From contig NZ_JAAFGS010000001.1 in NCBI RefSeq assembly GCF_011090185.1, forward strand, positions 1,178,001 through 1,242,000: a DNA stretch of 64,000 nucleotides. Direction: 5' to 3'. The stretch is from Saccharibacillus alkalitolerans (lineage in GTDB: Bacteria > Bacillota > Bacilli > Paenibacillales > Paenibacillaceae). The translations under genes and the position numbers were made by a program. The notes under the pieces were generated by a model. It made no database searches, was not told where the DNA came from, and saw only the letters and a list, made by a program, of their open reading frames with translations. Below, in pieces: positions 52,783 to 61,097 of the stretch; the stretch's first letter is position 1; each line of letters opens with the position of its first letter.

Positions 52783-55062
52783 TCAACGCTTGATAACCTT
52801 GATAACCGGATTAAAAAACTTGCGCAGCCAGTAGGCGAACACGGTCGTTCCCGTCCACGAACTGCGTTTATTTTGAACAAATTGATCGTCGATGATATAC
52901 GTCCGGGTGGAGGCGGGACTCTTCAACCCGAACTCTTCCCACTTCGCCGGGTCGTTCGAGCCGTCCAGCTTGGCCAGCATGCCTGCCGTCTCCCGCTCGA
53001 TTTTGTCCGGAATCTGATCGTAAGCCCGGGTGATCTCCTGATGGAACTCGTCGATGGGACTGCGGTTGACCAGCCCTTCCAAATGGATGCCCTCCCGCAG
53101 ATACGAAACATAGAGCAGATGCTCGGCCCAAAACTCGTCGATGTAAAAAAGCCGCACCCGCCGTTCCGCCGGACTCATCGGCTCCTCGCCCCGCAAAATG
53201 CGGAGCCGCTTCCCGTATAAGAGCCGCCGCTGATCCTCCACCATGTCCGAATAGGCATTCAGTTCCCGGTGGATTTCGAAATGCTGGCCCACGATCGCCC
53301 GCTGGACGTGCTCGATATGGCGGAGCAGCGCCGGATCCTCCAGCGGAGCGTCCTGCCGGGGGGCGCGAACCGCTTTGTGCAGACCGAATCGGACCATCAG
53401 CTCGTCTTCCAGGCTTACAAAAAACATAGAGGCTCCGGGGTCGCCTTGGCGGCCGGCGCGCCCCCGCAGCTGATCGTCGATCCGCATGCTCTCGTTCACG
53501 TGCGTGCCCACCACGTACAATCCGCCCAATCGGGCGGCAGCTTCCGCCTGCTCGGGGCTGCCGCCGCCCAGCCGAATATCGACGCCGCGTCCCGCCATGT
53601 TCGTAGACACCGTCACGGCGCCGATCTCTCCGGCTTTGGCGATCACGGCGGCTTCCTCCCTGTCGTTTTTCGCGTTCAGAACCCGGCAGGGCACGCCGGC
53701 GTCCGACAAAGCCCGCGCCAGCCGGTCGGACGCCTCCACGCTGGGCGTGCCGATCAGAATCGGACGTCCGGTCCGATGCACGGACGAAATTTCTTGAACG
53801 ACGGCTTTGAATTTGGCTTCGCTATGCGTATACATTCGATGCGGACGGTCGATCCGGACGTTTGGACGGTTCGGCGGAATCCGCACGATCTGAAGGCAAT
53901 AAATATCTTCGAACTCCAGCGCGGATACGTGAGCGGTAGCCGTCATGCCGCAGATTTTCGGATACAAGCTGATGAAATGCTGAAGCGTGATCGTTCCGAG
54001 GATTTTCCCGCCGGCCTGCTGCCGAAGCCCTTCTTTGGCCGCAAGCGCCGCCTGCAGCCCGTCCGGGAGATAGCGGTTCTCCGCCACGCGGCCGGTATGG
54101 GCTTCGATCAGTTCGATGCCGTCGCCGCGCACGATGTAATCGACGTCTTTTTTCAGCAGCAGTTCCGCGTGCAGCGCGCAGTTCAGCGCCGTCAGCAGAT
54201 CGCTGTTGGCGCTGTCGTACAAGCTGCCGCACCCCAGCAGCGCTTCCGCTTTCGCGGAACCTGCGTCGTTCAAATACACATTTCGGCGGAATTCGTCGAA
54301 GTCGCAGTTCTCCGCATCATCCAGCAGCCGGGCCGCTTCCGCGAAACGGACGATGTCGTCTGCCCTATTTTCCGACTCGCCGGTGACGACCAGCGGAACG
54401 CGGGCTTCGTCGAGCAGCAGCGAATCCGCTTCGTCGACGATGACGTAACGGAAAGGACGGTGCACGGTATCGGCCTCGTTCAGCGCGATCGTGTCGCGCA
54501 GATAGTCGAAACCCGCTTCTTTTGCCGTTACGTAAGTAATGTCCTGCGCATAAGCTTCCTTTTTATCCGTCAGACTCATGCCCGCTTGAACCGATCCCGC
54601 CGTCAACCCGAGAAAGCGATAAACCGGTCCCATCCACTCCGCATCCCGTTTCGCCAAATAATCGTTGAAGGTCAGCACATGGACGCTTTCGCCGGTCAGC
54701 GCGTTCAGGTAAGCGGGCATGACGGCGGAAAGCGTCTTCCCTTCTCCGGTATGCTGCTCGATCAGAAATCCTTCGTGCAGCGCGATCGCCGCCATGATCT
54801 GCACCTCGTAAGGCCGCAATCCGATCGTTCTCTTCGCCGCCTCGCCGACCAGCGCGTACGCGTCGACAAGCAGCTCGTCCAAAGACGCGCCCGATCCCGC
54901 CGCGGCTTGCAGCCTTGAAGATTCCGCTCGAAGCTGTCCGTCGCTCCAGTCTTTCAGATCCCGTGTTCGGATAAGCTCCGCTCGGCTCCGATAAGCGTTC
55001 AGTCGAACGCGAGCGTCATGGTCCTTGAATTTTCGCAGCGTTTTGACGGCCGCATCGATCAT
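52783..55062 (-). CDS. secA2: Accessory Sec translocase ATPase SecA2
   Basis: 759 residues, shorter than housekeeping SecA. Walker A HTGEGKT is at 104-110, DEAD at 210-213, and GTPSVEASDRLARAL, TNMAGRGVDIRLGG and GRAGRQGDPG form the second motor domain. The C-terminal zinc-binding tail is missing, replaced by a basic end (FNPVIKVIKR), which marks a SecA2. ATG 55062 follows GGGAGGG. In Bacillus anthracis SecA2 exports S-layer proteins, so the SLH proteins at 2-10 kb are candidate clients. No secY2 or asp genes are seen here. Confidence 0.93.
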   Translation of the reverse strand: MIDAAVKTLRKFKDHDARVRLNAYRSRAELIRTRDLKDWSDGQLRAESSRLQAAAGSGASLDELLVDAYALVGEAAKRTIGLRPYEVQIMAAIALHEGFLIEQHTGEGKTLSAVMPAYLNALTGESVHVLTFNDYLAKRDAEWMGPVYRFLGLTAGSVQAGMSLTDKKEAYAQDITYVTAKEAGFDYLRDTIALNEADTVHRPFRYVIVDEADSLLLDEARVPLVVTGESENRADDIVRFAEAARLLDDAENCDFDEFRRNVYLNDAGSAKAEALLGCGSLYDSANSDLLTALNCALHAELLLKKDVDYIVRGDGIELIEAHTGRVAENRYLPDGLQAALAAKEGLRQQAGGKILGTITLQHFISLYPKICGMTATAHVSALEFEDIYCLQIVRIPPNRPNVRIDRPHRMYTHSEAKFKAVVQEISSVHRTGRPILIGTPSVEASDRLARALSDAGVPCRVLNAKNDREEAAVIAKAGEIGAVTVSTNMAGRGVDIRLGGGSPEQAEAAARLGGLYVVGTHVNESMRIDDQLRGRAGRQGDPGASMFFVSLEDELMVRFGLHKAVRAPRQDAPLEDPALLRHIEHVQRAIVGQHFEIHRELNAYSDMVEDQRRLLYGKRLRILRGEEPMSPAERRVRLFYIDEFWAEHLLYVSYLREGIHLEGLVNRSPIDEFHQEITRAYDQIPDKIERETAGMLAKLDGSNDPAKWEEFGLKSPASTRTYIIDDQFVQNKRSSWTGTTVFAYWLRKFFNPVIKVIKR

Positions 55063-55220
55063 TGAGAGCCCTCCCTGTTTCCGATCCGCTTCCGGCGCGT
55101 TTATGAATCCTAATCTTCTATTCCTGCAGATTCCATCGCAACCAAATTCACCTTCATCGGTAAAATTATGAACCCGCCGGCGCATGATGTCAAAAAGCGG
55201 ACAACCGAGCGGACAAACCA

Positions 55221-55257
55221 AAAGAGGCGTTCCGCCAAAACCGCTGAAACGCCTCTT
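55221..55257 (-). terminator. Terminator after the MarR gene
   Basis: AAGAGGCGTT and AACGCCTCTT pair perfectly; on the minus strand TTTTGG follows. It separates the MarR gene from secA2. The rest of 55063-55296 is non-coding as far as I can see. Confidence 0.82.
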
Positions 55258-55296
55258 CATTTTGCCGGAAAAAGACTTAGCGCCTCCCGCTTCGCT

Positions 55297-55707
55297 TTAG
55301 TCCGTCCACTCTTCTTCCAGCAGCCTTTTGAGCAGTCGGACCTGTTCCGCCCCCAGCTTCAGTTCGATACGCTTCTCCAGTTTTCCCTTGATCGCCAGCT
55401 GCTTGTCGCAGGCTTTCTGTCCCCGCTCCGTCAATCTCATGCAGCGCTCGCGCCGACTGGGCGAATCTTCCGACTCCTCCAAATATCCGCCTTCGAGCAG
55501 CCCCTGAACGCTTTTGTGGGTGCCCTGCCGGGTCAGGCTGACCGCTCGGCCGATCTCCGAGATCGAGATCCGTCCCGCCGCCTCGACGACCACCAAAATA
55601 TGCGTTTCCGTCCGGTTCAGCACCTCGCCGTCCATCTCCGCCACCTTTCTGCGCAGTTCAAGGTGCTTTTCGCTCATTAAGTCAATCAAGTTGGCCGCAT
55701 TCGTCAT
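55297..55707 (-). CDS. MarR family transcriptional regulator
   Basis: 136 residues. The winged helix is seen in TETHILVVVEAAGRISISEIGRAVSLTRQGTHKSVQGLLEGGYLEESEDSPSRRERCMRLTERG. AAGGAGC precedes ATG 55707; the longer frame to 55767 lies in the promoter. It is divergent from the DUF2798 gene and should repress it through two near-palindromic sites between the genes. Confidence 0.92.
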   Translation of the reverse strand: MTNAANLIDLMSEKHLELRRKVAEMDGEVLNRTETHILVVVEAAGRISISEIGRAVSLTRQGTHKSVQGLLEGGYLEESEDSPSRRERCMRLTERGQKACDKQLAIKGKLEKRIELKLGAEQVRLLKRLLEEEWTD

Positions 55708-55743
55708 CGGTTCAGTGCTCCTTCGGATTCGTCTTCTATGCGC

Positions 55744-55803
55744 TATAATCGTAAACCAGGTTGACATTCAAGTTTTCTTAATGATATTGTAAACCAGGTG
55801 GAC
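55744..55803. promoter_or_regulatory. Two MarR operators and overlapping divergent promoters
   Basis: GTAAACCAGGTTGAC (55751-55765) and GTAAACCAGGTGGAC (55789-55803) are near-palindromes around a central A and 38 bp apart. For the DUF2798 gene, TTGACA (55761-55766) overlaps the first and TATTGT (55785-55790) the second. On the minus strand TTGAAT and TATAGC give a promoter across the first site. Binding at both would shut both genes. Confidence 0.75.
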
Positions 55804-55843
55804 AATAAAAATAAACCCCGAACGGGGATAAGGAGTCGGAGTC

Positions 55844-56326
55844 ATGGGCAAGACGAAAAAGGAAAATCTGATTTTCACGACGATGATGTGCGCGCTGATG
55901 GTGCTGGGCATGACGGTGTATAATGTACTGCTGCTGGAAGGATTTACGGGAGAAGCGTTTAAAACGATGGCCATCGGCTACGTGCCGGCGTTCCTGGTCG
56001 CGCTGATTCTCGATATTTTCATCGTCGGCGCGGTGGCAAAAGGAATCGCCGGACGACTTCTCAAACCGGGCAGCCCGATGATTCAAAAAGTGCTGACGAT
56101 CTCCTGCTTCATGGTCATCGGCATGGTGCTGCTGATGTCCTTCTACGGCGCCGTAACGCACGTCGGCTTCGGGCCGGAACTCGGAGAGGCTTACGTCCGC
56201 AATCTGTGGCTCAACTTCATCTGTGCGCTTCCGCTTCAGCTGGCGGTCGTTGGTCCGCTGACGCGTGCCGTTTTCTTGAAAATATTCCCGCCGCATGCTT
56301 CCGAGTCTCAGGCGGCCGCCGCTTGA
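55844..56326 (+). CDS. DUF2798 family membrane protein
   Basis: 160 residues with four membrane helices arranged as two DUF2798 repeats (NLIFTTMMCALMVLGMTVYN and VLTISCFMVIGMVLLMSFYGAV). AAGGAGTCGG precedes the ATG. Function unknown. Control by the divergent MarR regulator suggests induction by a small toxic compound. Confidence 0.9.
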   Translation: MGKTKKENLIFTTMMCALMVLGMTVYNVLLLEGFTGEAFKTMAIGYVPAFLVALILDIFIVGAVAKGIAGRLLKPGSPMIQKVLTISCFMVIGMVLLMSFYGAVTHVGFGPELGEAYVRNLWLNFICALPLQLAVVGPLTRAVFLKIFPPHASESQAAAA

Positions 56327-56352
56327 TCGGCAGCAATAAACCGAAAAAATCC

Positions 56353-56392
56353 AAAGACGCGATCCCGACCGAGGCCGGGATCGCGTCTTTTT
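56353..56392. terminator. Terminator after the DUF2798 gene
   Basis: AAAGACGCGATCCCG and CGGGATCGCGTCTTT form a perfect 15-bp stem, followed by TT. Convergent with the MFS remnant. Confidence 0.92.
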
Positions 56393-56430
56393 GGCTTATT
56401 TGCTTTTTCGACCGGCATTGCGCTTCCGCT

Positions 56431-56715
56431 TCAGACGGCGGAACGGGAGCCGGACTTCCTCGCAAACACCGCGAAATACAGCAGGGCGGCCGCGAAGATC
56501 CAGACCGCGAACCATCCGAAGACGGAGCCGAACGTGCCGGAATCGCCCGCTCTGCCGTCCAGAACCGCTCCGAGCACGGACGTGCCCACGGCTCCGGCGA
56601 TAAAGCTGGCCATCATGTAGACGACCATGCCGACGCCCGTTTGCGGGCCGCTCAGCGTCCGCGTGACCGTATTCGCCATCGTAATCTGCGTGAAGGTCAA
56701 TCCCGTAGGGATCTT
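56431..56715 (-). pseudogene. C-terminal remnant of an MFS transporter
   Basis: About 94 residues (KIPTGLTFTQITMANTVTRTLSG, GVGMVVYMMASFIAGAVGTSVLG, FGWFAVWIFAAALLYFAVFAR) match the last three helices of a 14-helix MFS drug transporter such as TetA(L). The matching part begins exactly at the stop of the aminotransferase gene, and the reading frame upstream is a shadow of that gene. The first roughly 350 residues are missing, so this is a broken gene cut by deletion or insertion. Confidence 0.78.
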
Positions 56716-58445
56716 CAGCGCTCGATGCTTCGCACGAACCGTCCGATCCTCCGGGCGGCTTCGAGCAGCGCCGCTTCTTCGCGCACGAGCGAGAAGCGGA
56801 CATAGCCTTCTCCTTCGGCCCCGAACGCGCTGCCCGGAATCGAGCCGACGCCCTCCCGCAGCATCAGCTCCCGAGAGAACTCTTTGGACGTCCAGCGGGC
56901 TTCGCCTTCCGTCAGCTTCCGCGGCAGCTTCGTCCAGACGAACATGGTCGCGCCGGGACTGCGCACGCTCCAACCCTCGCCGGCCAGCGCATCGACGAAC
57001 GCATCGCGCCTGCTCTCGTACAGCGGAGCCACGCCCCGGTCGCCCTCCGGCGCCGCCATGGCCTGCTCCAGCGCGAAGACGGCCGTTTCCTGAATCGGCT
57101 CGAACGCGCCGAAGTCGATATGGCCTTTGAGCTCGCGCAGCGCGCCGACGGCTTCCGCATTACCCGCCGCAAATCCGATCCGGCAGCCGGCCATATTGAA
57201 GCTTTTCGAGAAGGAATGCAGTTCCACCGCCGTCTCCTTCGCTCCCGGAACTTCCAGCACGCTGATGGGATGATGGCCGTCGAAGCCCATCTCCGAATAG
57301 GCCAGATCGTGCACGATCAGCACGTTCCGCTTTTTCGCCAGCGAGACCAGCTTCTCGAAGAACGCGTAATCGGCCAAAGCCGCGACCGGGTTGCCCGGGA
57401 AATTCAGCAGAATGAACGTCGCCCGTTCCCAGACTTCCGCCGGGATTGCGTCCAGATCGGGCAGGAAATCGTTCTCCTCCCGAAGCGGCAGCAGCCACGG
57501 CGTTACGCCGGCAATCGCCAGCGATCCGGCATAAATCGGATAGCCGGGGTCCGGCAGGATCGCCAGGTCTCCGGGATTGCAGACCGCCTGGGCCAGATGC
57601 GCCAGGCCGTCCTGGGAACCGAGCAGCGGCAAAATTTCCGTTCCCGGGTCCAATTCCGCTCCGAAACGGAACTTCATCCAATCCGCGCACCGTTCGCGAA
57701 AAGCGGCCGTTCCCCTCGTCCCCGGATAGGTGTAGGCATCCTTCCGCAGAACCGCCTCGCTCAGCCTGCGCCGGATCTCTTCCGAAGGCGGCTCGTCCGG
57801 CGCTCCGATCCCCAGATTAATGATCTCTTTGCCGGCCTGCTCCGCTTCTTCTCTCCACCCCGCCGCTTCGGAGAAGATCGACGAGCCCATGGAGCCGAGT
57901 TTGTCGGCTTTCCACGAACGCTTTTTCCTGCCCGCGCCGCCGCCTCGTATGCTGTCCAGCTCCATGATGTACCAGGCATCGCACGCGAAATGCTCCGAAC
58001 CTTCCAGCGGGGCGTCCAGTTCGCGGAAGCCGTGCTTGCGGTAAAAGCGGTTGGCGGCGTGCATATTGCTCAGCGTCTCCAGATAGCAGCGGCCGTAATG
58101 CTTCCCCGCAAAGCCCAGCGCGATGCGCAGCAGCTTCCCCGCGATTCCCGTGCCGCGGGCTTCTTCGTACAGATACATTTTCTGCAGCTCGCATACGTCG
58201 TCCGAGCCGGCATAAGGCGCGATGCCGCAGCCGCCGATGATCCGCCCCGCTTCCTCCACGACCCAATAAGCCCGGTTCGCGTAAGGTTCCTCGCCTTCCC
58301 GGGCATTGTACTCATGGTACAAATCGCTCAAGCCGGGATCCGCCCAAGCCAGTCCTTCCCGGTTGCCGCCGAATTCGATCAGGCACTCCCGGATGACCCG
58401 TTCGATGGCCGCGTTGTCTTCCGTACGTATCTCTCTGATTTCCAC
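56715..58445 (-). CDS. GNAT acetyltransferase-aminotransferase fusion protein
   Basis: 576 residues in two domains. Residues 1-165 are a GNAT acetyltransferase, with acetyl-CoA motif A at 91-106 (YLYEEARGTGIAGKLL) and the NRFYRKHGF motif at 132-140. After a short basic linker, residues about 185-576 form a class I/II PLP aminotransferase (INLGIGAPDEPP, GSQDGLAHL, NFPGNPVAA, HDLAYSEMGFDG), with Lys414 in SFSKSFNMAGCR forming the aldimine. The C-terminal half resembles LL-diaminopimelate or alanine aminotransferases. GTG start after GAGGAGG. Both activities would act on the same or successive amino-acid substrates. Confidence 0.88.
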   Translation of the reverse strand: MEIREIRTEDNAAIERVIRECLIEFGGNREGLAWADPGLSDLYHEYNAREGEEPYANRAYWVVEEAGRIIGGCGIAPYAGSDDVCELQKMYLYEEARGTGIAGKLLRIALGFAGKHYGRCYLETLSNMHAANRFYRKHGFRELDAPLEGSEHFACDAWYIMELDSIRGGGAGRKKRSWKADKLGSMGSSIFSEAAGWREEAEQAGKEIINLGIGAPDEPPSEEIRRRLSEAVLRKDAYTYPGTRGTAAFRERCADWMKFRFGAELDPGTEILPLLGSQDGLAHLAQAVCNPGDLAILPDPGYPIYAGSLAIAGVTPWLLPLREENDFLPDLDAIPAEVWERATFILLNFPGNPVAALADYAFFEKLVSLAKKRNVLIVHDLAYSEMGFDGHHPISVLEVPGAKETAVELHSFSKSFNMAGCRIGFAAGNAEAVGALRELKGHIDFGAFEPIQETAVFALEQAMAAPEGDRGVAPLYESRRDAFVDALAGEGWSVRSPGATMFVWTKLPRKLTEGEARWTSKEFSRELMLREGVGSIPGSAFGAEGEGYVRFSLVREEAALLEAARRIGRFVRSIER

Positions 58446-58568
58446 TCTTCGCTGCCTCCTCGATCTCTGATGCCCTTAAGCCTTTGCTTGGTTCGCTCTA
58501 TCGAGCATACACAGGAACGTCCGGGCAAGGCAAGTCCCCGCCTCCCGTTTTCCGTCGCCCGGCATGGC

Positions 58569-58607
58569 AAAAAGCGGCGCCGCCGTCCGGCGTGCCGCTT
58601 CTTTTTT
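58569..58607 (-). terminator. Terminator of the Nudix operon
   Basis: AAGCGGC and GCCGCTT pair around a GC-rich inner stem, with TTTTTG following on the minus strand and TTTTTT on the plus strand. Confidence 0.78.
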
Positions 58608-58682
58608 CGATCCGCGCCGAACTTGCCCGCCTCGGACGAACGCCGCTTATTTGCGCAGGTCCGTTCGGCGTACCGCTTCGGT

Positions 58683-59120
58683 TCAGCCTTCATTGCTGCC
58701 GTATATGGCGTCGAACACGAGCCGGCTCGCCGCCGAAATGCGCCCGCGATCGCCGTTCTCCAGCCAGGCCAGCTCTTCGATCTCCGCCGCGGGCGTCAGC
58801 TCTCCTTCGTAATCGGCGCAATAGCATGTCATGCGCACCGTGATGCCGTCCGCTTTGCCGTCCGCCGGAGCTTCGAAGACGCCGAAGAGCTTGGCCGTTT
58901 CCGGTTTGATCCGCACGCTCAGCTCTTCTTCGATCTCGCGCGCCAGCGTCTCGACGTCGCTTTCTCCGGGTTCGCGTTTGCCGCCGGGAAAGTAATAGAT
59001 CTCTTTGCCTTTGGAGCGGGCGCTCAGCACTCGGCCCCGCTCCACCCGAATCCAGGCGATTTTATCGATCGTCGTCGGCTTTTTGTTCTCCGCCGCTTGT
59101 CCGTTTTCGCGCTGTTCCAT
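58683..59120 (-). CDS. Nudix hydrolase
   Basis: 145 residues. The Nudix box is at residues 46-68 (GGKREPGESDVETLAREIEEEL), matching GX5EX7REUXEEXGU apart from its last glycine. It hydrolyses a nucleoside diphosphate linked to another group; the substrate is unknown. It follows the DMT gene by about 100 bases and is probably last in that operon. Confidence 0.92.
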   Translation of the reverse strand: MEQRENGQAAENKKPTTIDKIAWIRVERGRVLSARSKGKEIYYFPGGKREPGESDVETLAREIEEELSVRIKPETAKLFGVFEAPADGKADGITVRMTCYCADYEGELTPAAEIEELAWLENGDRGRISAASRLVFDAIYGSNEG

Positions 59121-59221
59121 ATCTCTGTCCTCTCCGATCCGTTCGTTTCGTTTTTATGCGTTTTCCTTGGTTTTGTTTCCTGATTTCTCCTCTGCAGGCG
59201 TTCCTTCCGCGGACCGAGCCT

Positions 59222-59710
59222 TTACGGCGTATCGCCCAGCGGGGAAGCCGAACGCTCCGACGCTTCCGTTTTCTTTTTCCCGCCGAATTTGAATACATAG
59301 ATGCCGCCGATCAGAACCGCGACGCCGGCGATTTGTTTCCAATCGAAGTCCACCTTCTCGAGTCCCAGCCAGCCCATCGAATCGAACAGCAGCGCAAAGC
59401 CGAGCTGGGCGGTCAGCGTCACCGATACGGAAAACGTCGGGCCGAGAATCTTGACGCCGAGCACCAGGCAGATGACGACGCCCACGCCGATCATGCCGCT
59501 GAACCAGTACCACGGCTGCATATGCTGAAGCTGGAACGTTCGTCCTCCTTCGAAAATCAGGCTGCACGCCAGCGAAGCGAGAAAGCCCATTCCCAGTACC
59601 CAGGTCGTCGTCGCCCAAGAGCCCATATGAATGTCCGTCCGGTTGTTAAAGATCGTCTGCAGCGCGACCATCGCTCCGGCGAATGCCGCCAGGAGCAGTC
59701 CGAATGCCAT
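59222..59710 (-). CDS. DMT family transporter (DUF606/YdcZ type)
   Basis: 162 residues with five membrane helices: MAFGLLLAAFAGAMVALQTIFNNR at the start and IGVGVVICLVLGVKILGPTFSVSVTLTAQLGFALLFD in the middle. Half-size DUF606 proteins usually work as pairs; the partner is at 60480-60908. GAAGGAGG precedes the ATG. Substrate unknown. Confidence 0.88.
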   Translation of the reverse strand: MAFGLLLAAFAGAMVALQTIFNNRTDIHMGSWATTTWVLGMGFLASLACSLIFEGGRTFQLQHMQPWYWFSGMIGVGVVICLVLGVKILGPTFSVSVTLTAQLGFALLFDSMGWLGLEKVDFDWKQIAGVAVLIGGIYVFKFGGKKKTEASERSASPLGDTP

Positions 59711-59725
59711 AACTGATTGCCTCCT

Positions 59726-60427
59726 TCAATGTTCGTACAAATTCCGTCCCGCCAGCCGTTCCAGCCCAGGCCGGTTCCGCACATGCAGATAGCCGCCGCT
59801 TCGCTCGACCAGTCCCTCTTCCGACAGTTTGCGGATGACGCGGTTAAGGTGGCGGTAGCTCGTACCGATCAGATTGGCCGTGTCGGTCAGCCGAGAAATG
59901 GCCAACCGGCCTTCGAAGCCCGCGTCGCTCTCGTCGTAACAGACCGACAGCAGATAGCTCGCCAGGCGCACCTCCACCGGAACCATCAGGTTGAAGCTGA
60001 GGAAGTCCGATTTGATGTAAAATTTTTTCGTGATGATATCCAGCATGAACCGCAGCAGCGGCGCATGATCGTCCCCGTATTTCTTCAGCATTTTTCCCGA
60101 TATGCCGATCACCTCGGCCGGCGAGACCGCTTCGACCGTATTGATGATATCTAATCCCCGGACGTATTCGATGTCTCCGATGACTTCGGGCGGATTCTTG
60201 AACGAAATGACGAGCGTGCGCCCTTCCGGCGACGTCGTATGGATTTTGATTTTGCCTTTTACGAGCATGTATACCGTCTCCGCCGGCGCTCCCTGGCTGC
60301 ACAGCTCCTCGCCCGGATCGAACGCGTACAGCCTGAGATGCGGACGGAGCGGTTCGTGAAACGCTTCTTCCAAATGATGCTGCGCCAAATAAGCGTCCAA
60401 CCGTCCGGGTTCCCTGATCTCTCTCAT
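59726..60427 (-). CDS. Crp/Fnr family regulator (YeiL-like)
   Basis: 233 residues. The cyclic-nucleotide-binding-like fold (YAFDPGEELCSQGAPAETVYMLVKGKIKIHTTSPEGRTLVISFKNPPEVIGDIEYVRG) leads into a winged helix (RLAISRLTDTANLIGTSYRHLNRVIRKLSEEGLVERSGG). The four-cysteine Fe-S motif of Fnr is absent, so it is not an oxygen sensor of that type. The recognition helix (SYRHLNR) differs from the ESR/RER pattern that reads TGTGA boxes, so it is probably not the regulator of hcp. It sits between two DUF606 genes, which it likely controls. Confidence 0.92.
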   Translation of the reverse strand: MREIREPGRLDAYLAQHHLEEAFHEPLRPHLRLYAFDPGEELCSQGAPAETVYMLVKGKIKIHTTSPEGRTLVISFKNPPEVIGDIEYVRGLDIINTVEAVSPAEVIGISGKMLKKYGDDHAPLLRFMLDIITKKFYIKSDFLSFNLMVPVEVRLASYLLSVCYDESDAGFEGRLAISRLTDTANLIGTSYRHLNRVIRKLSEEGLVERSGGYLHVRNRPGLERLAGRNLYEH

Positions 60428-60479
60428 GCCAAAACTCCTTAACTTACAGCCTCGTAATCCGTCACTTGTTCGTAATCGG

Positions 60480-60908
60480 TCACATTTTCATAATAAGTAC
60501 GCCGCCGATCATCATCGCCAATCCGATAAACTGCGGAACGCCCATTTTGCTCTTCGACGTGCCGAACCAGCCGAACGTATCGATCAGGAACGTGACGCAC
60601 AGCTGGGCGATAAGCAGCGCGGAGATCGTGAACGTGACTCCGATGGTCTGAATGGCCGTCACTTCGCTGAAAATGATGACCGAACCGAACGCGCCCCCGG
60701 CCAGATACAGCGGCTTGACCCGCCGGAATCCGCCCAGATCGCCGTCCCTGACAAACAGATAGATCGCCAGCGCCATGATAAATCCGGTCAGCTGCGTGAT
60801 GGTCGCCGCCTGCCAAGTCCCGATATCGTCGCTGATCCGGGAATTGGCGACGCCCTGCAGCGTAATGCAGGCGCCGCCCGCAAAAGCGAATAGTATGCCT
60901 CTGAACAC
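60480..60908 (-). CDS. DMT family transporter (DUF606/YdcZ type)
   Basis: 142 residues with five membrane helices (MFRGILFAFAGGACITLQGVANSRISDDIG, AGGAFGSVIIFSEVTAIQTIGVTFTISALLIAQLCVTFLID). Partner of the protein encoded at 59222-59710, with the Crp-type regulator between them. GTG start at 60908 after GGAGGC. First gene of the operon. Confidence 0.88.
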   Translation of the reverse strand: MFRGILFAFAGGACITLQGVANSRISDDIGTWQAATITQLTGFIMALAIYLFVRDGDLGGFRRVKPLYLAGGAFGSVIIFSEVTAIQTIGVTFTISALLIAQLCVTFLIDTFGWFGTSKSKMGVPQFIGLAMMIGGVLIMKM

Positions 60909-60973
60909 CTTTTTTGCCTCCGTTTCCTTCTTCGGCGCTTCCTTCTCGAAAAGCCCTGCCGATTTCCTTCCCC

Positions 60974-61016
60974 ATTATACGGATAGAGCGGCGGGAACAG
61001 GGAAGGACATATGTCC
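60974..61016 (-). promoter_or_regulatory. Promoter of the DMT-Crp operon with a palindrome
   Basis: On the minus strand TATAAT lies at 60979-60974. The perfect 12-bp palindrome GGACATATGTCC at 61005-61016 is centred about 43 bp upstream of the expected start, a position suited to an activator of the Crp family. It is a candidate site for the YeiL-like regulator encoded in the operon. Confidence 0.5.
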
Positions 61017-61037
61017 CAAATTTCGAAATTCGCATCA

Positions 61038-61077
61038 GAAAAAGCTTTTCCCCGCCCTGGGACGGAGAAAAGCTCGA
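61038..61077 (-). terminator. Terminator after the alpha/beta hydrolase gene
   Basis: On the minus strand AGCTTTTCTCC and GGGGAAAAGCT form the stem, followed by TTTTC. Confidence 0.75.
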
Positions 61078-61097
61078 AAGGATCGTCGTTATTGCAT

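Noticed and set aside
59726-60427. Crp-type protein as the Fnr regulator of hcp, scdA and the cupin
   Set aside because: It lacks the Fe-S cysteines, and its recognition helix does not carry the residues that read TGTGA half-sites.
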